Part shown: piece by piece, positions 1-9,900 of the stretch
Numbering within the stretch: position 1 is the first letter of the stretch
Layout of the letters: each line of letters begins with the position of its first letter
NCBI RefSeq assembly: GCF_030272615.1
Contig: NC_081411.1
Span: forward strand, 181,310,977-181,374,976
Source: Cryptomeria japonica
Taxonomy: Eukaryota; Streptophyta; Pinopsida; Cupressales; Cupressaceae
Length of the DNA stretch: 64,000 nt
Reading direction: 5' to 3'
Notes under the pieces: model-generated
The model's database searches: none
The model's input: only the letters and a program-made list of their open reading frames with translations
What the model was told of the DNA's origin: nothing
Program-made: the position numbers and the translations under genes

Positions 1-1022
1 ATCAGTTCAACTAAGGTAGTTAGAGATTTACCTAATATTGTGAAGCTTCATAATCTGGTAAATCAGAACTTCTTTTAAGAGAATCCTTGATAAATATAAT
101 GATGTTCTTGATTTGATTCATACTGACCTATGTGGTCCTGCTAATACAAGAATCTTTCAAGGAGATAGATATTTCATGTTAATCATTCATGACTATTCTA
201 GAATGGTGTGGGTTGCTTTTCTAAGGGAGAAATCTGAAGCTTTTGAGAAATTCAAGATCTTTAAAGCTATGGTTGTGATTGAGACAGGAATGAAAATCAA
301 GTGTCTAAGATCGGATCAAGGTGGCGAATTCACATCCGATGAATTTAATAGTTATTGTGAGAAAAGTAGCATTAGGAGATAGTTATTTGCACCTCGGACA
401 ACTCAGCAGAATGGCATTGTGAAAAGAAAGAACATAACCATTTTGGATGCAGCCAAAAGCATGATGATGGAAGCTACTTTTCCTCATATCTACTGGAGAG
501 AAGCAGTAAGTACAATAGTTTATAAATTCAACAAAGTTCATACCAAAGGGGATACCGGTAAGACACCTTCTGAATTATGGTTTGGTCATTCTCCTACTCT
601 TAAGTTTTTCAGAATCTTTGGAAATAAGTGTTATATCAAGAGAGATGATTCCATTGGAAAGTTCGACCCTAGATGTGATGAAGGAATATTTCTTGGTTAT
701 TCAACTAAAAGAAAAGCATATAGATGTTATAACAAAAGATTGCGTAGAATTGTCGAGAGCGTTAATCTGAAAGTGGATGGGTAGTACAAAGACCAAGCTA
801 AATCTTATGACAGTGAACCGGTAGTGGAAATGATCAGAATTGAACCGGTAGTTCCTGTACCGGAACAAAATACTTAACCAGTTACCCCGACATCATCAAA
901 AAAATCAACTGTAACTAAAGAGAAGCACAAAGAACCTGAAAATCAAAAAACACCAAGCTATGTAAGGCTAAATTATTTTGGAAATTAGATCATTGGAGAC
1001 AAAAACATGGGAGTTATGATGA
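1..1022 (+). pseudogene. Copia integrase region, upstream tandem copy (broken)
   Basis: This is the integrase part of a Copia polyprotein, which would insert element cDNA into the genome. The catalytic core is readable from about 113: DLCGP holds the first acidic residue and RSDQGGEF (about 307-330) the second. In Copia integrases the third acidic residue lies in an NGVxERKN-type motif; here the motif reads NGIVKRKN, so codon 422-424 is Lys instead of Glu. A TAG at 380-382 also breaks the frame. From 419 to 784 the frame continues through the integrase C-terminal region (ELWFGHSPTLKFFRIFG, then FLGYSTKRKAYR). Compared with the copy at 6,524 onward, about 35 bases are missing near position 57, which removes the second cysteine pair of the zinc-binding part. 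The linker to the reverse transcriptase runs to 1,022, where a DNA transposon interrupts it. The 5' part of the element lies outside the window. Confidence 0.9.
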
Positions 1023-2075
1023 GGGCAAGTGCAAGATAATGAGTCATCAATTTGCAGAAGTCCATGTGTTGGAAAATGCACTCTTAAAAATGGGGGCCCG
1101 TTAAAAATGGGCCCCCATTTCTAAATCGTATTTTACCCTTTTTTTCCATAAGCCGCCCTTGTTTGAAAATGGGGCCTCGTCTTGTGGAAGTTGATTCCAC
1201 AACCCAACACTTAGCTTGGGATTAGGCCCAGGATAGGCCTGGGATGGCCACACCTAAGACATGGACCTGCAAATTCAAATCTCCATGAATGAAAGCACAA
1301 ATACGAACTTATGAAATAGTTTACATGCCTGTAATTACAGAATTTTTATACAAAATTAAAACCCATTTCAGATTATACTGTCTAGATTCTAAATATGGTA
1401 AATTTATTTAAAAATTAATTATTTTAACTATTTTTCATTTAATTTATACTAAATCAGGTCCATAAACTTGAAATATTAACTAATTTTATTAATGTAATAA
1501 CTTTTTTTATTTTAATGAATTTTGAAAACAAAATTATATGTCATCAATCTACACAAAATTATTTTCTATTTAAAATAAAATAAAATAAAAAAATGTTAAG
1601 TTTACGTCAAATTATGTGGGTTGTACATGTCAAATTTTTAAAAAGATAATTATGGTCATTAAAAAATTAATTAAAAATAAAATATTTTTAAAAAATATAT
1701 AGAAAAATATGCTCATCAATCTTCAGTGTGTTACAAACCATTTCCCAAAACAGATTGAGAAAATAATTTTAATTGTGTCAAAAAGTGTGGGTCGTACACA
1801 TGCATGGTATGGTCCTCAAACATGCATTTTTAAAACATAGTTTTTAGAACTCCATTCCAAACATTATTTTTTATTATGTGGATATTAAAATAAATTACAT
1901 ATTTGGAAAGTACACTCTAAGGGCTATCTTTTATATTACTGACTTTTTCCAAGATTCAAACTCCAAGTGTTTCAAAATTTAAGCTCAAATGAGACAAAAT
2001 CTAAAAAATCAGGGAAAACACTTCTACTTTTTGGCTTTTTGGCCAAAAAGTGGACTCAGCTTCTTGCACTGACCC
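1023..2075. mobile_element. Nested non-autonomous TIR DNA transposon
   Basis: About 1.05 kb of non-coding sequence separates the Copia integrase from its reverse transcriptase. Its ends are imperfect terminal inverted repeats: 1,023-1,045 starts GGGCAAGTGCAAGA, and the reverse complement of 2,052-2,075 starts GGGTCAGTGCAAGA. The Copia frame resumes right after it. The flanks resemble an imperfect target duplication (AGGGCAAG on the left, AGGAGAAG on the right), but this overlaps the inverted repeat, so the exact ends and TSD length are uncertain. There is no transposase ORF, so it would have depended on a transposase supplied in trans. An 8-11 bp duplication would suit a hAT or Mutator-like family; I cannot assign it. 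Confidence 0.7.
1088..1120. repeat. GC-rich perfect hairpin in the TIR transposon
   Basis: AAATGGGGGCCC (1,088-1,099) and GGGCCCCCATTT (1,109-1,120) are perfect 12-base inverted arms around a 9-base loop. They lie about 65 bases inside the left end of the transposon and stand out from the AT-rich interior. A subterminal hairpin could serve transposase binding, but that role is inference. Confidence 0.85.
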
Positions 2076-3660
2076 ACAAGGAGAAGATTGGCAAATAAAG
2101 AGGTATGTTTCATTTCTCAGATTGAACGGGCATCAATAATTGAATCTTGTAAAGATGAATGTTGGATGAAAGCTATGGAAGATGAATTAGATCAGATAGA
2201 AAAGAACAATACTTGGACTTTAGTTCCCCGACCTAAAAATAAGAATGTTATTGGAACTAAATGGGGTTTTAGAAACAAATTGAGTGAGGATGGAAAAGTT
2301 GTAAGAAACAAGGCTAGATTGTTTTGCAAAGGATATTCTCATAAGGAAGGAATTGATTATAGTGAAACTTTTGCACCGGTAGCTAGAATTGAAGTTGTTA
2401 GACTATTTCTTGCTTATGCGGCCTATAAGAACTACAAGGTCTATCAGATGGATGTTAAGTGTGCATTTCTAAATGGAGAACTTCAAGAGGAAGTATTTAT
2501 TGAGAAACCTGATGGATTTTTACTAACAGATGACAAAAATATGGTTTGCAGATTAAGGAAAGACCTATATGGACTAAAACAGGCTCCTAGAGCTTGGTAT
2601 GCAAGGCTGGATAAGTATCTTTTGAAGCTTGATTTTATAAAAGGTAATGCTAACAGTAACCTATATTATAAGATCACTAATGATGATATTCTGATTATTG
2701 AAGTATTTGTTGATGATATCATTTTTGGAGGTGAAGAAAAATTGTGCATGGAATTTTCTGATAATATGCAGAGTGAATTTGAAATGTCAATGACTGGAGA
2801 AATAAAAAAAATTCTAGGTTTGCAGATTATTCAGACTGGCAAAGGCATCTTTATCTATCAAACTAAGTATCTAAGGGAATTGTTGAAGAAATTTGGTATG
2901 GAAAATTCTAAATTGATTAGTACTCCTATGGTTACAAGTGAAAATTTGTCAATTAAGGATGTATCCCCTTTAATAAATTCTACAAGATATAAATCCATGA
3001 TTGTTGGTTCACTATATTTAACTCATACTAGACCAAATATAATGAATGCAGTCAATATTGTATCAAGATTTCAAAGTAATCCAAGAGAAAATCATGATAG
3101 TGCAATAAAAAGGATATCATGGTATTTGCAAAGTACAACTAAATATGGTTTATGGTACCCTAAAGATGATGGATTTACTTTATGTGCATATACAGATACA
3201 GATTGGGTAGGTGATGTTGATGACTAGAAGAGCACATCCGATGGAGTGCTCTTCTTTAGAAAGAAGTTGGTTTCATAGATCAACAAGAAGCAGTCATGCA
3301 TTTCTTTATCTACTGCTGAATCTAAATATGTTGCAGCCACAACCAATTGTACTCAAGTTCTATGGATAAAGCAGATGTTGAAGGATATACTAGTGAGTTG
3401 TAATGATCTGATTGTTATCAATTGTGATAACTCTGCAGCTATTGAATTATCAAAGAATTTTCTATTTCACTCCAAGACTAAGCACATATCAATCAAGTAT
3501 CACTTTTTGAAGGAAAAGGTGGAAGCAAAATAAGTCAAATTGGTTTATGTGTACACTAAAGAGCAGATAGTAGACATCTTCACTAAACCTTTGTCTTGGG
3601 AATCATTTGAGTATTTGAGAGATAGATTGGGGGTTTCTACACCTCCGTTAAAGACTTAAT
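2076..3660 (+). pseudogene. Copia reverse transcriptase and RNase H, upstream copy
   Basis: A frame open from 2,088 to 3,227 encodes a nearly complete Copia-type reverse transcriptase (RVT_2). It starts at WMKAMEDELDQIEKNNTW and passes [26 protein letters not shown] and [11 protein letters not shown] to the active site VFVDDIIFGG (about 2,702-2,731), an FVDD variant of the usual YVDD. RNase H follows (AYTDTDW from about 3,188), with stops at 3,225-3,227 (TAG), about 3,276 (TGG to TAG) and 3,531-3,533 (TAA). After the last stop the frame still reads VYTKEQIVDIFTKPL, the usual Copia C-terminus. The enzymes would copy the element RNA into DNA and degrade the template. It is inactive as it stands. 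The 3,531 stop is shared with the downstream copy at 7,606. Confidence 0.93.
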
Positions 3661-4036
3661 TGATGCACATGTGCATCAGTCCGGTATGCATTATCAGAGA
3701 TATCTTTTGCTCTAGATCGATGAAATAATGCTACTACTCAGGGGGACTAATTGGCCTTGAGATTTAGAGTTTTCATATTTTGTTTGATTCTTTGGCATTG
3801 CTATCAAAGGGGGAGGAATATAGGTGAAAAAACATTTCTATTTATTGATTGCACTCCTTAGGGGGAGTTTGGCTGTATTTGGTCTTTTTTATTCAGATTT
3901 GGTTTAGAGCTTCATTGATATATCATTCTATGGGATATTGTTGGCTATACTCCATTGGGGGAGACTTGTTTGGCATTTTCTTGGCACTTGGATGTTTTTC
4001 ACATCTAGTGTTGTCATCAATGCCAAAGGGGGAGAT
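3661..4036 (+). promoter_or_regulatory. Copia 3' non-coding region with repeated polypurine tracts
   Basis: Between the polyprotein end and the LTR there is no frame, but five G-rich purine tracts occur, near 3,737, 3,807, 3,856, 3,956 and 4,025. The last (AAAGGGGGAGAT, 4,025-4,036) abuts the LTR and is the plus-strand primer site. Serial copies of this tract upstream of the 3' LTR are a described hallmark of the plant Sirevirus lineage of Copia. No envelope-like ORF is present. Confidence 0.75.
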
Positions 4037-5239
4037 TGTTGGCCATATGATAGAATTGATTATGTGTTACATTGATGTTTTTTCATTGATGTCAACACTT
4101 TTTGTTATGATTGATAACCAACTTCTAGTAGAAGGATTGGATTGGGAAGATAATCAGTTGATTGTCAGTGGTATGATCTGGTTGATGGATTAAGTTTGTA
4201 TGGATGGTTCATATGCTTCTGAAGTATGTTTCGCTTAGTTGGTATTGACTTGATGATTAGATGCTATCTCATGTTCTAGTAATCCTTCTTTATAGGTCTG
4301 GTAAGGGCTTTACCAGCAGAGATTTATTGAAGATCTTTGATGTAATGCACAAGTGGTGTTGGTGCAGCTTCTAGTTGAGATTTGGGATGCTAATGGTGAT
4401 CGTGTTCATGCCTCAACTGATTGGTGTCATTTCTCTGTCATGGATGCATCTAATTTAGGTCCAGTGCTATCTAGGTTATGGACCGATTTGCATGAAACGT
4501 GTTGGTGGATTCTCTGATGCACTTCCAGGATATTTTATTGATTGGATGATATTTATTTGGCCTTAGGAAAATATGTGTTATGATTTTATTTCAGGATTAT
4601 GTAATGGATCTATTGAATTATCATTTGTGTGGCTGACCTAATTGGCTAGGCATCAGGTTGGTATAAATGTATGTAAGATGTCATTGTAGATCATATATGG
4701 GAATGACAAGGAGAGAACAATGTAATAATTATTTGTGCAAATGATTTGGTCAATCATAGGTGATTAAGTTGGGTTTATGTAAGAGGTTTTAGACCTTCGG
4801 TATTGAGCTTAACCGGAACTATAATCTGGGATGTTTGATGCTATCACCAGAAATTCTTCTCTCTGGATTGTAGTCCAAACATCTTGAGGTCATTGACATC
4901 TTTGTAGTCAGTGAGAGTCCATTGTGATGAACAGTGCACTCTAGGCAGTGTGACTTCTTGCATGTGCATGGCCCTCTTGTAATCATATACTTGTTGTAGA
5001 AGTATCATCTGACTGTGGGTCAGGTTTCCCACTGTGGTTTTTCCTCATTGAGGTTTTCCACGTACAAATAATGGTTTTATGTGTTATGGTTGCATGGTAT
5101 TGATTCTATGGTTTTAATTTATGCTTTAATGCTTAATCAATTATACCAATATAAAGATTTAAGTGCTTTAATTCACATAATCTATTAACAACTGATTCAC
5201 CCCCCCCCCCCTCTCAGTTGTTCACCAGTTATCCTAACA
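4037..5239 (+). repeat. Shared middle LTR of the Copia tandem
   Basis: This 1,203-bp LTR begins TGTTGG and ends CTAACA. It is preceded by a polypurine tract, as a 3' LTR should be, and followed directly by a primer-binding site and gag, as a 5' LTR should be. It therefore serves both neighbouring bodies. A TATA box lies at 4,662-4,667. A conserved leader block (GGTTTTTCC, then GGTTTTCCACGTA) lies at about 5,032-5,066. A run of 11 C at 5,201-5,211 and its flank are absent from the downstream LTR (8,112-9,289), which is otherwise closely alike. Short frames inside it are not genes. Confidence 0.9.
4662..4667 (+). promoter_or_regulatory. LTR TATA box
   Basis: GGTATAAATG sits about 625 bases into the LTR and is conserved at the same place in the downstream LTR (8,737-8,742). 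It is the likely core promoter for element RNA, with the R region and conserved leader block about 370 bases downstream. Confidence 0.6.
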
Positions 5240-5241
5240 AT

Positions 5242-5253
5242 TGGTATCAGAGC
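5242..5253 (+). promoter_or_regulatory. Primer-binding site (initiator Met tRNA)
   Basis: TGGTATCAGAGC starts two bases after the LTR end. It is complementary to the 3' end of plant initiator methionine tRNA, the standard Copia minus-strand primer. Confidence 0.9.
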
Positions 5254-5297
5254 TTGGTCCTCTTTTTGTAGAAGCTTAACCTTTTGAGGAAGATGCT

Positions 5298-5830
5298 ATG
5301 GCAACTAATAGTTCAACTCATATTTTCTGGAAGGAAAGCCCTAGGATTAATGGAACAAATATGGAGTATGGAAGATTCAGATGGAGACTCATTTAAGATG
5401 CATTGGAAAGAAAATTTGGGAATTAACTCAGTATTAAGGGTTTTGCCACCGGCATATAAGATGAAGGTAACTACAATTAATGAGCTAAGAACCATGCGTG
5501 ATTCTTCTACATCAATAAACATACTCCTGTTGGGAAGATATTTTCTTTTTAGCTTGAGCAATTTGGTCCTTCAGGAGCTATAAAGATTGATATTGTGCAT
5601 TTAAGGCATCTACATCATCAACTAGCAAGAAAGATTGGAAAATTTTGTATGCAAAGGAATCAGAATAGATCAGGAAAGAAGGTGAAGAGCTTGAGAAACT
5701 TGAAGAACTATTTGCTAGAAGGATACCTAAAGGTCCATCAGGAAGTAAGTATGAAGGAAAATATCCTTTCAAATGTTTTGCATGTAATAAGATAGGTAAT
5801 TTTGCATCTAGATGTCCTGAAAGGAATTCA
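5298..5830 (+). pseudogene. Copia gag remnant, downstream tandem copy
   Basis: The remnant starts at ATG 5,298, 45 bases after the primer-binding site. It holds a Copia gag N-terminus (SPRINGTN, then the residues of a matrix or capsid start), then many stops and frame changes. The nucleocapsid zinc knuckle is readable at 5,774-5,815 as CX2CX4NX4C, in which the metal-binding His of the usual CCHC box is replaced by Asn (codon 5,798-5,800). The distance from start to knuckle is shorter than usual for Copia gag, so internal sequence has been lost. Gag would have formed the cytoplasmic particle that packages element RNA. Confidence 0.8.
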
Positions 5831-6523
5831 AAATTGGAAGAAAGAGCAAGAAGATCTTTTAATCCTAACCCTGAATATTAGATCAAGTGTAAGTATATGA
5901 GAAACAAAAACAAATCATGCTATTATGCTAATGAGGAAGGAGTAACTGATGACTCAAAGGAAGAACCGACAAGAGATTCAGTTAGTAGATCTAGTAATGG
6001 AAAAGACTAGGTATTTTATGCTATGAAGGAAGATGATCTGGAGCGAGTTATCAAAAATGAAGAAAAGGCCCTTGCAGAAAAAATTGAAGACAAAGATGAA
6101 TGGGTAATAGACAGTGGATGTTCTCATCATATGATAGGTGATAAAGAAAAGTTTCTAACCCAGCAAGAATTTGATGGTGGTCAAGTCAGATTTGGTAATA
6201 ACAAAGCATGCATGATCAAAGGTAGGGGAAGCATTTCATTGGATGGTAAGAATAACACTAATAATGTCTATTATGTTAAAGGTCTGGAGCATAATCTTTT
6301 GAGTGTAGGATAGTTGGTAGACAAAGGATTTCAATTACAATTCAAGGATGGAAAGTGCAAAATCATTAGCAAATTAGGATTGAAAATTACAACTAGTACA
6401 CAGACAAAAGATAACATCTTTCATTTGAACTCTGGTGAAAAGACATGTTTGATTGCACATATTGATGAAAGTTGGTTATAGTATAAGAGCTTGTGTCATG
6501 TAAATTTGGATTGCATTGTATAG
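5831..6523 (+). pseudogene. Copia protease and pre-integrase region, downstream copy
   Basis: A frame at 6,023-6,313 contains the Copia aspartic protease. DEWVIDSGCSHHM carries the catalytic DSG at 6,110-6,118, and NNVYYVKGLEHNLLSVG matches the conserved end of the domain. A TAG follows at about 6,311, where family members continue with a Gln (SVGQL). The pre-integrase spacer follows, with further stops at about 6,480 and 6,521. The protease would have cut the polyprotein inside the particle. Confidence 0.85.
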
Positions 6524-7072
6524 ATCAGTTCAACTAAGGCAGTTAGAGATTTACCTAAGATTGTGAAGCTTCATAATCCAATATGTAAAGAATGTCAAAT
6601 GGGTAAGCAAATTAGAACTTCTTTTAAGAGAATCCTTGATAAATATAATGATGTTCTTGATTTCATTCATACTAACCTATGTGGTCTTGCTAATACAAGA
6701 AGCTTTCAAGGAGATAGATATTTCATGTTAATCATTCATGACTATTCTAGAATGATGTGAGTTGCTTTTCTAAGGGATAAATCTGAAGCCTTTGAGAAAT
6801 TCAAGATCTTTAAAGCTATGGTTGAGATAGAGACGAGAATAAAAATCAAGTGTCTGAGATCAAATCAAGGTGGTGAATTCACATCCGGCGAATTTAATAG
6901 TTATTGTGAGAAAAATAGAATTAGGAGACAACTATTTGCACCCCGGACACCTCAGTAGAATGGCATTGTGAAAAGAAAGAACATAACCATTTTGGATGCA
7001 GCCAAAAGCATGATGATGGAAGCTAATTTTCCTCATATCTACTGGAGAGAAGTAGTAAGTACAATGGTTTAT
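6524..7072 (+). pseudogene. Copia integrase N-terminal part, downstream copy
   Basis: This segment is closely alike to positions 1-520 and keeps the part deleted there: CKECQMGKQIRTSF is the second cysteine pair of the HHCC zinc-binding domain. The core reads TNLCGLANTR, where the usual catalytic Asp of the D-x-CGP motif is Asn, then RSNQGGEF, where the second Asp is also Asn, and NGIVKRKN with Lys at 6,971-6,973 in place of the catalytic Glu. Stops occur at about 6,758 and 6,956. The domain ends at YWREVVSTMVY, where the sequence jumps to an RNase H fragment; the rest of integrase and the whole reverse transcriptase are missing. Confidence 0.88.
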
Positions 7073-7343
7073 CACATTTGATGGAGCGTTCTTCTTTAGG
7101 AAGAAGTTATAATTGTTTTAATATATTTATGTTGGTCATCTTCTTCAAAATAATTGATAAATAAATTATTTTTGAGAAAAAATGCATTCTTTGGAGAAAG
7201 GAAGAAGGAGGATATTTCAAATATCATTTAAATGTCTTCAACATTCTTGTTACCTAGTTGAGCTCTATAAATACAAGAGGAAAATTACCTTCCATCATTA
7301 GTAAGAGCACATCTGATGGAGCATTTTTCTTTAGGAAGAAGTT
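7073..7343 (+). repeat. 36-bp RNase H duplication around a 199-bp insert
   Basis: A 36-base RNase H segment (start CACATTTGATGGAGC at 7,073-7,108) recurs at 7,308-7,343 with three mismatches. Between the copies are 199 bases unrelated to the upstream Copia body, including CTATAAATA at about 7,264-7,272. The insert looks like promoter or LTR sequence. A repair event that copied in filler DNA, or a decayed LTR fragment, would both explain it. Confidence 0.65.
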
Positions 7344-7737
7344 GGTTTCATGGATCAACAAGAAGCAGTCATGCATTTCTTTATCTACTATTGAAGCTGA
7401 ATATGTTGCAGCCGCAACCAATTGTACTCAAGCTCTATGAATGAAGCAGATGTTGAAGGATATAAAAGTGAGTTGTAATGATCCGATTGTTATCAATTGT
7501 GATAACTCTACAGCTATTGACATATCAAAGAATCTGGTATTTCACTCCAAGACTAAGCACATATCAATCAAGTATCACTTTTTGAAGGAAAAGGTGGAAG
7601 CAAAATAAGTCAGATTTTTTTATGTGTACACTAAAGAGCAGATAGTAGATATCTTCACTAAACCTTTGTCTCGGGAATCATTTGAGTATTTGAGAGATAG
7701 ATTGGGGGTTTCTACCCCTCCGTTAGAGACTTAATTG
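7311..7737 (+). pseudogene. Copia RNase H remnant, downstream copy
   Basis: The frame reads TSDGAFFFRKKLVSWINKKQSCISLSTIEAEYVAAATNCTQAL, split here as SDGAFFFRKK and LSTIEAEYVAAATN, the typical Copia RNase H. A TGA at 7,438-7,440 replaces a Trp codon (LW in the family). It continues through HSKTKHISIKYHFLKEK to a TAA at 7,606-7,608, the same stop as in the upstream copy, then VYTKEQIVDIFTKPL. Because the whole reverse transcriptase is missing, this body could not have moved unaided. Confidence 0.88.
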
Positions 7738-8111
7738 ATGCAAATGTGGATCAGTCCGGTATGCATTATCAAAGCTATCTTTTGCTCTGGATTGATGAAA
7801 TAATGCTACTACTTAGGGGGAGTAATCGGCCTTGAGATTTAGAGTTTTCATATTTTGTTTGATTCTTTGGCATTGCTGTCAAAGGGGGAGGAATATATGT
7901 GAAAACACATTTCTTTTTATTGATTACACTCCTTAGGGGGAGTTTGATGGTATTTGGTCTTTTTGATTCAGATTTGGTTCAGAGCTTTATTGATATATGA
8001 TTCTATGGGATATTGTTGGCTATATTCCATTGGGGGAGACTTGTTTGGCATTTTCTTGGCACTTGGATGTTTTTCACATCTAGTGTTGTCATCAATGCCA
8101 AAGGGAGAGAT
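7738..8111 (+). promoter_or_regulatory. Copia 3' non-coding region, downstream copy
   Basis: This segment is the counterpart of 3,661-4,036, with the same series of purine tracts near 7,814, 7,880, 7,932, 8,029 and 8,099. The LTR-proximal tract has decayed to AAAGGGAGAGAT. No coding frame is visible. Confidence 0.72.
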
Positions 8112-9289
8112 TGTTGGCCATATGATGGAATTGATTATGTGTTACATTGATGTTTTATCATTGATGTCAACACTTTCTGTTATGGTTGATTACCGGCTTC
8201 TGATAGAAGGATTGGATTGGGAAGATAATCAGTTGATTGTTACTAGTATGATCTGATTGATGGATTAAGTTTGTATGGATGGTTCATATGCTTCTAAAGT
8301 ATGTTTCACTCAGTTGGTATTAACTTTATGATCAAATGCTATCTCATGTTCTAGTAATCCTTCTTTATAGGTCCGGTAAGGGTTTCACTAGTAGAGATTT
8401 ATTGAAGATCTTTGATGTAATGCATAAGTGGTCTTGGTGCAACTTCTAGAAGGGATTCGAGATGCTAATGGTGATCGTGTTCATGCCTCGACTGATTGGT
8501 GTCATTTCTCTGGCATGGGTGCATCTAATTTAGGTCCAGTGCTATCTAGGTTATGGACCGGTTTGCATGAAACGTGTCGGTGGATCCTCCAATGCACTTC
8601 CAAGATGTTTTATTGATTGGATGATATTTATTTGTCCTTAGGAAAACATGTGTTATGATTTTATTTCAAGATTATGTAATTGATCTATTGAATTATCATT
8701 TGTGTGGCCGACCTAATTGGTTAGGTACCGGGTTGGTATAAATGTATGTAAGATCTCATTGTAGATCATATATGGGAATGTCAAGGAGAGAATAATGTAA
8801 TAATCATTTGTGCAAATGATTTTCTCGATCATAGGTGATTAAGTTGGGTTTATGTGAGAGGTTTTAGACCTTCGGTATTGAGCTTAATTGGAATTGTAAT
8901 CTGGCATGTTTAATGCTATGACCAGTAGTTCTTCTCTCTAGATTGTAGTCCAAACATCTTGAGGTGGTTGACATCTCTGTAGTTAGTGAGACTCCATTGT
9001 GATGAGCGGTGCGCTCTAGGAAGTAAGCCTTCTTGCATGTGCAGTCCCCGATTGTAATCATATACTTGCTGCAGAAGTATCCTCTGACTGTGGGTAGGGT
9101 TTCCCACTGTGGTTTTTCCTCATTGATTTTTTCCACGTATAAATCATGGTGTTATGTGTTATGGTTGCATTCTATTGATTCTTTGGTTTTGATTTATGCT
9201 TTAATGCTTAATCAGTTATACTTGTATAAGATTTTAAGTGCTTTAATTCACATAATCTATTAATAACTGGTTCACTGGTTATCCTAGCA
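8112..9289 (+). repeat. Downstream LTR of the Copia tandem
   Basis: This 1,178-bp LTR runs from TGTTGG to CTAGCA and is closely alike to 4,037-5,239. A TATA box lies at 8,737-8,742 and the conserved leader block at about 9,108-9,142. The bases right after the LTR are GTTTC, the expected 3' half of a 5-bp target duplication for the whole tandem; the 5' half would lie upstream of the window. No primer-binding site follows, so this is the outer 3' end. Confidence 0.88.
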
Positions 9290-9900
9290 GTTTCATACAT
9301 GATAACATCTTTGAAGATACAATCATCCATATGTATTTTTGTACCATGATATCCTCCATATTTTGATTCTATGACTCAAAGTGGCCTCCATTAAAATGTT
9401 CAATCTCAATAATCTTATCATACAACTCCAACCCTAACCCCTTTATCTATTTCTGAAATGAAGCAAGTTGTGTAGAAATGGTTCCTATACGAATCTATCG
9501 AGGAAAGATTGTGATAATTGTTAACCATTTCAACAATTATTTTGAAGAAGATGACCAACATAAAAATATTAAAACAATTTAACATAGATAATTTCTCATA
9601 ACATAAGATGTATGTGGGTCAAACCCTTTTAGGAGAAAAACCCTAGACTCCAAATTTTTTCTCAGTGTATTATAATAAACAATCTGGTTGTAGACACTTG
9701 TTGAGCAAGTTGCTTAAAAGAGTATACAAGTGTTGAATTCTAGAATAAATTCAAGAGCATAACAATACATGTAAATAATATCATCATACAACTCTAGTCC
9801 AAACACTTATATTTATAGAGTTTACAAATGCAAAGCAAATGCACATGCAGATGAAAAAAATGTGCACAACACATGCATATGAAAAATTCATCTCTCATAG
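9290..9900 (-). repeat. Probable old LTR fragment, reverse orientation
   Basis: No gene is present. Read on the minus strand there is CTATAAATA (TATAAATA at 9,810-9,817) and, about 160 bases further on, GGTTTTTCTCCTAAAAGGGTTT (about 9,622-9,644). The same order of TATA box then GGTTTTTCC-type block occurs in the other Copia LTRs here. Ends and target duplication are not visible, so this is tentative. Confidence 0.4.

Noticed and set aside
3849-4193. Open frame over the 3' non-coding region and LTR start, with a similar one at 7,954-8,256
   Set aside because: It spans the polypurine tracts and the LTR border, so its conservation is explained by the element's non-coding signals. No env-like features (signal peptide, glycosylation pattern, coiled coil) are seen.
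4844-5032. Antisense frames in the Copia LTRs, also at 8,864-9,136
   Set aside because: They are shared only because the LTRs are copies. They have no domain and lie in the transcribed leader in antisense.
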